Assembly (NCBI GenBank): GCA_017590115.1
Contig: JAGGNK010006626.1
Location: 211,269 to 275,268 of the forward strand
Length of the DNA stretch: 64,000 nucleotides
Direction: 5' to 3'
DNA from: Montifringilla adamsi
Taxonomy: Eukaryota; Chordata; Aves; Passeriformes; Passeridae
Each line of letters starts with the position of its first letter. Positions within the stretch are counted from its first letter, which is position 1. The notes under the pieces were generated by a model. The model was not told the origin of the DNA and ran no database searches. It saw only the letters and a program-made list of their open reading frames with translations. Both the position numbers and the translations under genes were made by a program. Below, one piece after another: positions 37,159-53,297 of this stretch.

Positions 37159-40100
37159 CTATTTTTCTGAAATTCCCTAGTTTATTCAGTTCTAGTTTTC
37201 CTTAAAATTCCCCCTGCTTCAAGTGAATGTCATTGGAATAACACCAGGCATCGTCATCACTGTCCCTCAAATTTTTTTCTAAATTTTTGAAAGACTAATG
37301 TAATATTTAAAAGTTAGGCAAACAAGAAAGACAGGTCCTCATTACCAGCCTTATCTGTCACAATGCACAGCCAGAGTCTCAGAAATACACAGTGTTCACC
37401 AAGAACAATCACAGGTTTTGCTCCACCTGTTGAAAATTTTACCCATGAATTAAAAAAGTCAATTCTGTAGGTTGATGAGCTTAATGAAAGAAGATTGATG
37501 CCTGATTAAGAACAAGTACAACAAACACAGTTGGCAATATATATTCTCATCAAGAATGTCTTGATTTCAGGGCAGTTACTTAGAGCAACAAGGCAAAAAA
37601 TCTTGAAAGGCAGAAAAAGAGCTCATCTTTCTCCCGTGGAATCCCCACTGGTCATTTGATTCAATCCAAACTGCTTTTTCATGTAAAAATTAACTATGCT
37701 GTACTCACCATGTACCAAAAGTAGATTAAATCATGGTGGTGTGCTGTAATGACACTTACATGGAAACAACATAATCTCCCAGGAGATCTAAGCTTTCATT
37801 TAAAGAAATTATGAAAATATGGTTATTAAAATAAGTCTTTCAAATGGGTATTTAACCTGCAGTGTAACAGTCCAGATGATAGCTCTTAACAGGATCTGAT
37901 CCATTTCTGTTAATTTCAATAACACATTCATTCCAAAGTCGAGTAATGATCACTTCAAAAACCTCTTCCAACCTGGTAGCAGATATGACAGAATAACTGA
38001 AATTGATGTAAAATATTAGTTTGTAGGGCTACAAGATCTTTAACATGTAGCTAGTGAATAGTTATTCGGGAGAGCAGAGGAGCAGAGATACAAACTGGAC
38101 CATAAAGGCTGTTTAACAAGGCCAAAATCAGATGGCAAGTATAAGAGATTTCAGAGCACTGCTGTTTCCAATGAGTTTACTTATTTTGAGTGATATTCTC
38201 ATCTTCACATAACATAAATAGAAATTTTTCAGAATTACTAAGCCTGAGTGTCCAGTCTGATTTAGTGTCCAGACTTTCATTAGGTCACTTGCTCTGAGAC
38301 ATGCACACGTTTGGATTATTTCCTGTAACAGCACAATTCTTGTGCTATATTTACATTAGATACAGTGGCAAAGTTTTACTATCCTTGACTTGCCTTTGTT
38401 ATCTGAATACATTAATCCTTTTTGAAATGTTATTTGACTTTTGCTTTTAAAAATCTTGAAAGAGAACAGTAAACATTTTATAAAAATACAGTTTATTTTA
38501 AAAATGTAAACATGTAGCCTATCAGTAAGATTCCTCTTGTGGGCATAGTTTATGCTGTGTGCTGCTCCATTCCTGAGCTCTGGGACTGTGTGACCAGGAG
38601 GCAGTACAGACAGTGGCAAAACCATTTCTTACACTGAAAACCCAGAGATTTTGTATAGACATTTATTTCCAGTAACCACTACAGGACAGCCATGGACATG
38701 ACAATAAGCACAAATTTTGCCATGTCTTCTACTTTTATAAAGCACAGGACTTTTTATAATCTTTCTGAACACACAGTAGAAGGCCTCTGTATTGATCCAG
38801 GCTTTATTCCTGTAGACATAAACAAGATTAAAAGTACTTGGGTCTGGTATTTATACTCTCAGATTCTCAAAATCTTGGTTTTTTGAATTAAGTATATGAT
38901 CCCTGAATGCATAAATTACATTATACATTACATAAATGCAGTTTATACATTTAATATAAAAACACAAACCCCACATATTTCTCTTATTGCACCTATCAAG
39001 CACTCTCTATACCACTATATACCAAACACTGCATTTTCTAAGTAGTAGAGTAGTACAGCACTGATACATCTAAAGACTTTAATTACTTAAACATCCATTT
39101 GCCTAAAGCTCTATTCTCTTAGTCTCTCTCTAACAGCTCCTCACAAATCCATTGTGTTTTCCTTTTCATAGCTCTTTCTATTCTTCTTTAATAACAGTAA
39201 TCTTTCACTCTGAGTTTAGTCTTCACCAGGCGATTAATAATGTACAGATTCATTGTAAGACTTTATTAAAATATTTTATTCTGCAGTCTTTTATTAAATT
39301 GTCATGAGAGTTGTGACTCTTAAGGAATTTTAATAATATCATTAAACCTACCTTTTAATTGTTAGTTCTCACACATATCTTTTAATAATTTTGGGCTTTC
39401 TGTTTTATGACACTAAAGATATTTTTTCTTGGTCTTTTTTACAGACTTTTATATGAAGGTTTATCAGTGATCTCTTTTATCTTCCATTCCTTGGACGGCT
39501 TTGTTTTATGTCAGATTATCTATGATAATAAAGAAATAGGTAATATTAAGGCAAAATTGTATTAATTTGTTGCATTGTCTACACTATTTATAGTCATTCT
39601 CTATTGTATTGACTACACTAGAGCTAAAAGTAAATAATTTGCTTTCACACTTTCATAATGAGAAACTCATCTTAACCTTGTTCATTTCAGAAATAACTCT
39701 TCATTTCTGCAGTTTGAAGACTTTCTGTCCTAATGTTTGGGTTTTTAAAGAAGGCTTTTTTCCCCCCTTTTAATAACAGAAGTGCTGATAGCTTTAACAT
39801 TATTGTATTAATGATACTGTGTTATTAAAAAAAATATAGAGGTGAAAGCAAAAGGTATCTGGTTCTATGGGCCATTTTCTTAGACTTCCTTGTCATTAAA
39901 TCCTATATTGTGCTGGGCAAATGCAGATAAATTTGAAAAAATTAGTTGGCTAGCTTCCTGAGTGTTCCCACAAATATTTCTGTGTAAGCTCATGTTGGAA
40001 TTACATATGTAAACATATGTGGTAAAGAACTAGAGAAGGTAGGAACATATCCTGGATTAACTAATTTAGAATTTCTTTCATTCTCTGGTTTAAAGAATGC

Positions 40101-41466
40101 AGTAGTTGTTAAGTGCCAAATATCTTACTATAATAATTTCTAGAATCCTCAAGGCATGACTTAAATATTACGAACAATCTTTTGCAACACTCACAGAGAA
40201 GGCAAGTAAAGCAGACTTAGCCATTTTTACATTTTTGCTAGCTTAAGCATGTTGTTTCATGCATTTCTAACCCAGAGCAACATGCCTGTATTGGGCTGAC
40301 AGCTACAGTCTCCCCAGTGATTACATTTATTAAAAATTTGACAACTAGCAACTTAAGCCTTTTCCTCAGCATCTCTGCTGCTAATACACTGCATGGACAT
40401 TAGTTTCCCAAGTGAACGGAGAAATTATTGAGACTTCTGAGACTACAGAACTTAGGGAAAGTGCTCCTGTCTTCTTCACAAGTTTAATTGATAGACTGCC
40501 TGTGTTTGTGGAGTTGACTGACTGTGAGTTTATCAACACAAATATGTTTCTTTGATTTGAAGGATATCTATATAAATTATTTTGAGATTCAAAATGCACC
40601 TGCAGTCAAAAACACTGAGTTCGAAAGGAACTGAATATTATATTTTTCTATATCTTGCTATTAAACTGGAACATACTGAAAATACATGAATGTATGTAAT
40701 CTTTGCTACAAAATAATTTGACTTGGTAAGCATTGCACCGAGCACAGGCTGAAGAGAAAGGGTGCTGGGAGCTTTCTCTGCTGGAGGACCTCTGAAGTCA
40801 GAAAGACTGACACTTTGGATACATAAAAGACTTTATGGAATAAGTATGGAATAGTCTGTCTTGTGGCATTCCTTTCCCTAACTCCCTCCCCAGTCTTATG
40901 AAATTATTTATAAAAAAGAAATGGCCATTAAAGTTGTGATTTTCAAATGCATTATTATACATTATTACATTTTTATTCGTGATAGTTAAACAGTTTTACT
41001 CCATAGGAAGCCTGGTGCAAAAATCAAGTGCTTTATCTCCAGACATTGATCTCACCCCACATTTTCAGGGTATAAATCTGTGCACTGTCTTAAATCTGCC
41101 TTTAAATTTGTCTTTAGAAAGACAGAACTTCTTTAAAAATATAAATGACATAGAAATGTAGAAAAGTGTATATTTTCTTGTTTTCATTTTCAGTTTAACT
41201 TTAAAACTTACAGTTTATTTTTCTGTCTTATGAAGATCATGCAGAAACACTTTCTTTTTTTTTTTTCTTCAGTATCTCTTTCCCTTTTTTTTCCCCTACA
41301 AGGATATCTCCTCACATTTCTCAGAAAATCAGTCTCTTTTTCATAACTTATCTAGTCCATTACATTTTACACACCCTTGAGAAATATCACCGGAAACCAG
41401 CAATCAGAGCAATAAATGGACAGACAAAGATTACAACAAAATGGAACCAAGAGAAACTCACAAGTT

Positions 41467-41488
41467 AAAAAAAAAAAAAAAAAAAAAA
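41467..41488 (+). repeat. Poly-A tract (22 A)
   Basis: An uninterrupted run of 22 adenines. No retrocopy body or target-site duplication could be recognised upstream, so it is listed as simple sequence only. Confidence 0.9.
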
Positions 41489-43222
41489 GTCAGTTGATTT
41501 TTTGGAATTACCATACAGACTAGGCAGAGGAAAGCCTATATATACACTTTTGGTTCATTATGAGTTTTAGTCCTGCAAAGAATTTGACTGGCATGCAGGC
41601 CAGCAGGCCATGCACCTTCTGAACTTACTTCAAGGTCACCTGCCTGTGGTCTTGAGAGGATGCCACAGGAGGGAGCAACTGCTTCCTGCAATGCAGTAAA
41701 CATCAGGAGATGAACTTAGATTAAGGAAAAGTTGACAGAAACACTAGTTCAGACAAGAAAGAACCATGCCTCTCTCTTCAAGAAAGTTTTCAACATACAT
41801 ATATCTGCTTTCAAGAGAGAGCATTTGTTTCCTGGTGATATATATTTTCAAACCTTGTTGTTTTCAAGTCTTGTTGCTTCCACTGCCCACCCTGCAACAG
41901 CCTTTGGCGGCTTAGCCTGGAGCTCTTTCCCCCATCCCTACTCCTGGGATGCCTACAAAAGTCACTGTTTCTTATGCATCCCAGACTGAGTTGATATCTG
42001 TCACTCCAGGCACCTGTCACTCACACGTTTATCCAACATAACCCTGGGTTATGCTGATGAAGTGCCATTGAATTCACCACATTCTATGATTTCAGAGGTC
42101 AGCCAGAAAATTATGAAAATATGGAGTCTTACATATTACAGAAGGAATCACCATATTCACTTCCAAATGCGGACATATTGAATACACCATGTGAAGTGAA
42201 ATAAGTCACTAGAACTTCAAAACTGTTCCAGATGCTGGCTGACGGACAAAACTCAGCTGTGACTCAGCTTTATACAGGGCAGATATATCACCAGGAACTA
42301 AATTATAATCTTTCTTAAAAGCCAGTGGGACTTTTGTGCTGATTTCAAGGGACCAGAGCTTTGGCCAAGACAGGTAACGTAAAAGTAAACATGCTGCACT
42401 CTTTGATAGATTTATTGTTATTGTTGCTTTGTTCAGTATTAGCATTATTTCATTACAGCTATTGCAGTAGCTCTTAATAAGACTAGAAATAGACTGAAAA
42501 AAAGACTATAACAATTGACTAAAATGATCCTTAAGCAACAAATAGAACACTAGCACTCGTATAGCATAGTGCTATATTTAATTTCCCTTTACAAATTTAT
42601 TTTCCCTTACCTATATAGATGTGAGGAGAGGATGTGCTCATTTTGTTTTTTACTTTGCTTTTAAAAAATTATTTTTCTTGTCATTAGGAAATGTCTTTTC
42701 TCTACATTGTAGCAGTAGGATGTCTTGGCACAAAGCATAATCTCATGCATTTGCTTCCTATAAAAGAATTAAATTAACTATGAAAAAAAAAAGTGATGTC
42801 CTTAAAATAGGACTAACAAACTGCAAGTTTTTCTGCATGGAATGCTGAAAATCTAGTATTATGTTTACAAAGGTAAAGTTACAATTACAAGGTCATTTTA
42901 GCTTTAACTAAGGTGATGACAGCACTTGCAAGTGCTGCAAATCCATCCATACAACCACATATCCAGTAGTTTACATTTTTGTGAAAATAGAAGGAAAAGT
43001 CTAAAAAGAGTTTCAAAGTAGATTCATAGGCTATATCCAGATTAAAGTGTATATTAGGTTGTCTGTGTAACAGTAATGTTCAGTACAGCCTGAAAAGAGT
43101 TCCTCAAGCTGCCAGCGTGCCACTGATGGCATATTCAAGCTCCCTGGCAAGACTAGGTTACTCTGTGTGATGTGTTTGATGTTGCTTTGGATTCAAGAAC
43201 ATTACTGAAACACAAAAAAGCT

Positions 43223-43500
43223 CTTATTCAGCGGCCTGAATAAATACAATTATTCCAGAAGCGAGCTAAACAGCCACAGCTCCCTGGGTACAGAAAGGAG
43301 CAAGAGCAGCAGAAGCTGAAGCCGGCTCAGGCCATAGCTTGTGCTGGGGCAGTGCAGTCCCCAAGAGCTCCTGGGGGAGTGAGCTACAGATACAGAACAG
43401 GCACAGCCCCACAGCCCCCTGCATTGGAGGACTGTGAGCATCAGCCTGGTGAACTGCAACTGCACTGTGCTGCTGGTGCACAGAGGAGTTTCTCTACTCA
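43223..43500. other. Unclassified GC-richer block with palindrome, upstream of RGS7BP
   Basis: The block starts with TTATTCAG-CGGC-CTGAATAA (43,227 region), an 8-bp perfect inverted repeat. It continues as a GC-richer segment (43,255-43,490) distinct from the AT-rich flanks. It could be an old repeat or a distal regulatory element of RGS7BP; I recognise neither. The open frames of 71-83 codons on the minus strand look like composition effects. Confidence 0.3.
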
Positions 43501-43621
43501 ATTATTGTTTAATCTTTTCTACATTTTGTAATATTAACAAATATAATCTTGTTGCATCACAAATACCAAACTTTTTATTAGAGCCCCAAAATACAAAGTT
43601 TTTTTACAGACAGAAATAAAA

Positions 43622-44071
43622 TCATAGTATCATAGAATACGCTGAGTTGGAAGGAACCTATCAGGACCACTGAATCTGCTCCTGGCCCTGTGCAGACCAC
43701 CCCAATAATCCCACCATATGAATGGGAGTGTTGTCCAAACGCTTCTTGAACTCAAGTCAGGCTTGGTGCTGTGACACTTCCCTGGCAAGCCTGTTCCAGT
43801 GCACACCACCCTCTGGGTGAAAAATTTTCTGATATCCTGACTCAGGTTCATGCTATTTCCTCAAATCCTGGCACTGGTTGTGAGAGTGATGGGATTGGCA
43901 CCTGCCGCTTTGCTTCCCCTCCCGAGGATGTTGAAGACCACAATGAGGTCTCCCCTCAGTGTCTTCTTTTCCAGGCTGAACAAACCAGTGACCTCAGCTG
44001 CTCCTCATAAGGCTTCCCCTTCAGATCCTCCACCATCCTTGTGTCCCTCGTTGGGACGCTCTCTAACATGT
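43622..44071 (-). mobile_element. CR1 LINE 3' fragment, reverse orientation, touching the RGS7BP promoter
   Basis: TAGTATCATAGAATACGCTGAGTTGGAAGGAACC is the antisense of the CR1 3' terminus. The antisense 3' UTR and ORF2 C-terminus follow (CTTGGTGCTGTGACACTTCCCTGG, CAGGCTGAACAAACC, AGGCTTCCCCTTCAGATCC, and TCCCTCGTTGGGACGCTCTC near the break). The copy is 5'-truncated at about 44,071. The CpG island begins within about 50 bp, and the RGS7BP start codon is 586 bp further on. Confidence 0.95.
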
Positions 44072-44553
44072 GACTAAATTTGGTAAATATTGAATAGCGA
44101 ACCAAGTATTTTTTTAAAAAGAAAAGCGACGCCCAAGCACGCCTCTTGAAGACCGGTACGCGCTTCGGCAAACGCGGGGCGGGCGGTGCCCTACGATCCC
44201 GGGGCGCGCCGGGGCGGCTCCCAGCGGGGCGGCGGCTGCCCGGGCTCGGCCCANGCGCTCCCGCCCCACGGGGGCGGTGCTGCTGACGGCGCCAGCCCCT
44301 CCGGACCTTCAGCGCCGCTCCCGGCGGGTGCCCGGCCACACGCGGCGGGTCGGGCTTCCCCGCCGGGAGCACCGGGTGGTGCATGGGAGCTCTTCCCCAG
44401 CGGGCACGGTCGCGCTCCCTTCTATCCCCCCGCCGGCTGCGCGAAGGAGGACGGCGGAGCATGCCACCGGCGGGGCGGTTCCGTGGGGACTGACATGCTG
44501 CTGAAGGAGGGCAGGCGCCAGCCCCTCCGCCTCTCCCCACGGTAGCGGAGGCG

Positions 44554-44775
44554 ATGCTGCAGGGCGCTCCCCGGGCTCTCCCGCAGCCGCCAGGCTATCG
44601 CCCACAGCAGCCGCGCTCGCTGCCCGCGGGCGGCTCCGCGCGGCGGATGCGTGTGCATGAGCGCTGCACCGAGCGGGCGCAGGAAGCGCCCCCGCTCCGC
44701 CGCCTCCATCTTCCAGGGCAGCAGGACCTCGCCGCACGGCCGCGACAGCGAACGCCGGGGCAGCGGCTCCGATAG
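44554..44775 (+). promoter_or_regulatory. Upstream open reading frame overlapping the RGS7BP start
   Basis: ATG at 44,554 opens a 73-codon frame that ends with TAG at 44,773-44,775, out of frame with RGS7BP and overlapping its first 119 bases. An in-frame ATG at 44,647 lies only 10 bases before the RGS7BP ATG. If the transcription start is upstream of 44,554 the long form is in the mRNA; otherwise the short form (44,647) is probably present. Either would be expected to lower initiation at the main start. Confidence 0.45.
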
Positions 44776-44815
44776 CGTCTACCAGACCCAGAGAACCCTG
44801 GACGACTGTAAGATG
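44657..44815 (+). CDS. RGS7BP: RGS7BP (R7BP) coding exon 1
   Basis: First coding exon (53 codons) of regulator of G-protein signalling 7-binding protein. R7BP binds R7-family RGS/G-beta-5 complexes and, through C-terminal palmitoylation, shuttles them between plasma membrane and nucleus, mainly in neurons. The start MSAAPSGRRKRP matches the basic N-terminus of the family, followed by SIFQ, the SERRGSGS stretch, and TQRTLDDCKM at the exon end, as remembered for the human protein. The exon ends with AAGATG/GTGGGT, a phase-0 donor, and joins exon 2 (LVQEFNTQ...), which restores the family sequence. The ATG at 44,657 is the conserved start, but its context (TGC ATG A) is weak. It is the first of two exons seen here. 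The palmitoylated and nuclear-localising C-terminus lies to the right of the window. It sits in a CpG island. Confidence 0.95.
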
Positions 44816-49874
<5,059 letters not shown>

Positions 49875-49982
49875 TTTCATAGAATCGTGGAATTGTTAGG
49901 GTTAGAAGGACCTCTGGCGATCATCTGGAGATCACCTAGTCCAACTCCTGTTGGCACTAGTGCATTTGAGACTCTTAAATAC
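49875..49982 (-). mobile_element. CR1 LINE 3' fragment, reverse orientation
   Basis: TTTCATAGAATCGTGGAATTGTTAGGGTTAGAAGGACCTCTGG followed by GATCATCTGGAGATCACCTAGTCCAACTCC is the typical antisense CR1 3' end. Only about 110 bp remain. Confidence 0.93.
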
Positions 49983-50477
49983 ACACCTGACTTGGACAAT
50001 TAGAAGAATTTCCTTTGTAATTCACTTATCCTACAAGACTAAACAAGGTAACAAATAGGAAAGATGCAAAGACTTGGAAAGAAATAAACAAAAGCAAATC
50101 TTCTAGTTCTGGAGAAGGGAGCTCTGGGAAGAAATCTGGAAATTGTGGGAAGGGAAGGAAATGTGAAGTGGAGATAATGCATTAGAAACTGAGCAGAATA
50201 GAAGTCATGAGGACAAAAAAATATGTTGGTCATGGGCATATCAGTTCTGGAATATTAGGCAGACATCAGAGCAGGACAGTGATGTAATGTGAACAAGAAA
50301 ACAAAGCTGCAAGTGTACCTGTAGAAAAAGGATACACTGATGTGCCAACAAAAGAAGATTCAGCTGTAGAAGCAGAGAAAGTGAAAGTCACGTTTATTTT
50401 TTAAAAACTGAGAGAAAGAAAAACAAAGGAGATGGTGAAAAAAAGATGAAGTAGCAAAGAAACAGAAAACGTTATAA

Positions 50478-50650
50478 AGTCCACACTGGATTAGACCATA
50501 TCACTCCATCTAGCTCAAACCTGATGGCTGCTGGTAGCAGAGATTTCATTTAAAAATAAGCAAAGATACAAAAACAGGTTGTGCCTAGAATGTTGGCTTC
50601 TCTCAGCCGCTACCCAGCACTCAGTAAGCAAAGGCTGCATCTGAACAATC
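50478..50650. repeat. Possible ancient amniote interspersed repeat
   Basis: The series ACTGGATTAGACCATATCACTCCATCTAGCTCAAACCTG and GGCTGCTGGTAGCAGAG resembles an old repeat widespread in reptiles and birds (ACTGGGTCAGACCA...CCATCTAGCCCAG...CAGTGGCCAGTAGCAGA). It is heavily decayed, and the family name cannot be given from memory with certainty. Confidence 0.4.
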
Positions 50651-51699
50651 TGTATCTGACAAATGTGATTTCTCTAAATATTAAGATATTTTACTCAAAA
50701 AATGCTGAGATTGAATAAGGGTATCTTTACACTGTGATGTATTTAAAAACCTATTTACTAAAAAAAAATGTTACTGAAAAATGAAACTTCAAATTAAGTG
50801 TCCCCCTTAATAGGGCCTCATAGATATTACATTCTCTTTACTTGCTCTGATATCTTTTTCTTATAGAAGTAGTGAGATGTTAACAGAAGGGAATGAAGAA
50901 ATAAAAATAATCTAAATTGAAATATCCTAATTCTAGTTAATGTTCTTTTAGGAATGCAAGTCAAAGTAAACCTTCCTTTCATTGTTGGTTTTCTAAAGAC
51001 TTCAGGTCAATTCCTGCTCTTATACTAAAAGTTGTTAGTAATTTTTAATGAGCTGTCTTCTGAAGAAGGTGAGTAAGATTTGGTCCTTTCATCACATTTT
51101 CTGTTGTATAATGTAGCAGAAATTAAAAATCTAAGTATTTACATTGTGCATCCTTATAGTAATAGTTGTCATGGTCAAAACTGGAGAAAGTACAGCAATA
51201 AGTAAATGAGTCAGCATGATTTTTTCCAAAGAAAAAGAAAGGAAAAATATTGGTAACAGTAAGAAGATGGGGTGAAAAAGATGCAGATCTCTGTTATGGA
51301 AGGGAGTCTGCTTTACAGAATGATAGAGTGGTGATCTGTTAGAGTTCATCAAACGGGGTTTCATCAGCTGGTTTTATAAATGGAGTCTGGGATATCAACA
51401 GAGAGAAAACTCAGAACTGTATTTTAAGATACAGGTCTGCACAACTGTGCACACACTTTTGTAAACGTCCTTACATATTCTCAAGCACTTGATATGCTTA
51501 CATAATGTGTGCACTTGGCACACTGAGAACAGAACTGGCAGTGTCTCTGTGACAGTCTGATATATATGTTGGCAGTGGCTTTTTTTGCATGAAACAAAAC
51601 TGGTGTGAGGAGCTCAGAGGTGCATGGCAATGTACACCTGTGTGAGCATAGCTCTAAAAGTGATTTTTCTCTGTTTTTCTGACACTAGTCTCTACACTA

Positions 51700-52372
51700 G
51701 TACACACTGGAGCAGCAGATTTCAGAAGAGGATCTTGGGGGTTCTGGTGAACATCAAGTTGAACATGAGCCAGTGCTGTGCCCTTGTATAAAGAGGACCA
51801 GCAGCCTCCTATGCTGCTTTAGGAAATGTTGCCAGAAGGTTGATGGAGTTCATCATTCCTTTCTACTCAGGGCTGTTGAGGCCATATCTGGAATACTGGG
51901 TCCAGCAATGGGCTCCCTAGTAGAAAGGAGAAAGGGACATCCAAATCAGGTCTAATCAACTACCTTAAAGATGGTTAGGCAGCATCCCATATGCAAGGCA
52001 AGGCTGGTAGACCTGGGATTTTTTAGCTTGGAGAAGAGAAGACTGGGAGGGGCATATTATCTATATGCATAAAAACTACCTCATGGAATAGTGTAAAGAT
52101 GACACAGACCATTCTCAGTGATGTACATTGATAAGACAGCAGGTAAAAACTGAAAAACAAAGAAAAACTGATTTAAAATTTTAAACTCTTTTTGTTCCTG
52201 TGAGGCAGATAGAATATTAGAAAAGGTGCACTGGGAGGTTCTGGAGGCTCTGTCCTTGGAGATACTGAGAATTCAACTGGTCAAGGTCCTCCATAACCCT
52301 CTGTAGCTGACACTGCTTTGAGTAGGAGGCTTGGACCAAATTAGTTCTAGGCATCCCTTCCAGCCTGTGATG
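51700..52372 (+). mobile_element. CR1 LINE fragment, 3' region, strongly decayed
   Basis: CACTGGAGCAGCAGATTTCAGAAGAGGATCTTGGGGGTTCTGGTGAAC followed by AACATGAGCCAGTGCTGTGCCCTTG is the CR1 ORF2 C-terminal region (KDLGVLVN..KLNMSQCCAL-like). The later part, from TGGAGAAGAGAAGACTGGG to TCCTTCCAGCCTGTGATGA, continues toward the 3' UTR. It has stops and frameshifts. Confidence 0.88.
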
Positions 52373-53081
52373 AAGTCATCATAAATCTCCTTGGGAAAAT
52401 TCAAAGAAAGTTTCCTTATTTGACACCCATGTGCATCTGTTACTTTTATAAAATAGTTGTTAATTTTAAATTCCCCTAAGTTCATGAAAGGTTGAGAAAG
52501 TCAGCTAAAAATCACATCCTGATCGCAATCATTTGCACAAAAAGACTGTCATAGTCTTGCTTTAAGTTTTTAATTTTATGTAATTTCTACTTTTGTTTTC
52601 CTTTGCAGTCTACAGTAGGAATTCTCATGTTTTCAATAAGCACCAAATGGTAATTTTATCAGAGATAATTAATATTAGATCATTTCCTAAGGGTGTTTTA
52701 AAACATTCTACTGACACCCAATTGTGGCCAATTTTTTATTGAACTCTCTGAATTTTCCCTGAATTACAACCCTACAAAATTGTTATCTGCTTTCTAAAGG
52801 ACACAAACAAAAAAGATTGTCTCAAAATATTTTACACATTAAGTGAAAAGAAGACTGCAGACCTGTAAGTTTAATGAAAGCTGTATTAAGATAGGCACAA
52901 CAGAAATAATTTTTAACTGTCTAACTGCAAATGTTAAATTAAGCTCTGCTGGCAGTCAGTATTAGCTGAGCAGAAATGAAGCACAGCAGCACTTAGCTCA
53001 ACAGGGAGGAATTTTTATAATCATGACTCAAAACCAACTTTATGCCAGCAGTTAGAGCAACAAACCAGAGGTCTGCCCCAG
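52373..53081. other. RGS7BP intron 2 sequence before the exon-like segment
   Basis: AT-rich. TTTATT at about 52,735 gives an AATAAA hexamer on the minus strand, 350 bp beyond the minus-strand exon-like segment, and could serve it as a polyadenylation signal. Nothing else is recognised. Confidence 0.5.
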
Positions 53082-53271
53082 CTAGATATCAGTCGAGCAG
53101 CATTCGTGGAGATCTCTGTCCTTCCTAGACATCTTTGCAGTCACTGCCCTGGTATTCCTCTCAGTGTATGTATCAGAGGTGGGAAGAGTGATAATGTCGA
53201 TCATGGGGTTCTGAATCACAGGCGCTGCTGGCGGTACCCAGCCTCTGTTGGAGTTGTTAGCATTGTTTCAA
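53082..53271 (-). other. Exon-like segment on the minus strand in RGS7BP intron 2 (unassigned)
   Basis: On the minus strand a near-ideal 3' splice site (pyrimidine-rich CTTTTTTCTTAACTTTTATC followed by TTGCAG) precedes base 53,271. Downstream lies a segment with several CpGs, unusual for this AT-rich intron. One frame is open for 61 codons, from 53,267 to a TAG at 53,082-53,084. Part of it reads GWVPPAAPVIQNPMIDIITL and the end reads HECCSTDI, whose last residues resemble a class I PDZ ligand. That frame is closed by a TGA directly at the splice site. The frame compatible with splicing gives only a short tail ending in RQQRL. I recognise no family. It could be the last exon of an unannotated antisense gene, a conserved regulatory element, a decayed exon, or chance. 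Confidence 0.3.
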
Positions 53272-53297
53272 CTGCAAGATAAAAGTTAAGAAAAAAG

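Larger units (their letters stand above)
34949..43222. other. Intergenic DNA, no gene recognised
   Basis: AT-rich non-coding sequence. It holds purine-rich runs at about 36,040-36,180, a T/G-rich low-complexity stretch near 37.08 kb and a 22-base poly-A run at 41,467-41,488. No recognised transposon or coding exon. One weak exon-like motif (35,233-35,274) is noted in the rejected list. Confidence 0.55.

Noticed and set aside
41400..41488. Processed retrocopy ending in the 22-A run
   Set aside because: No open frame, no recognisable parent gene and no target-site duplication were visible.
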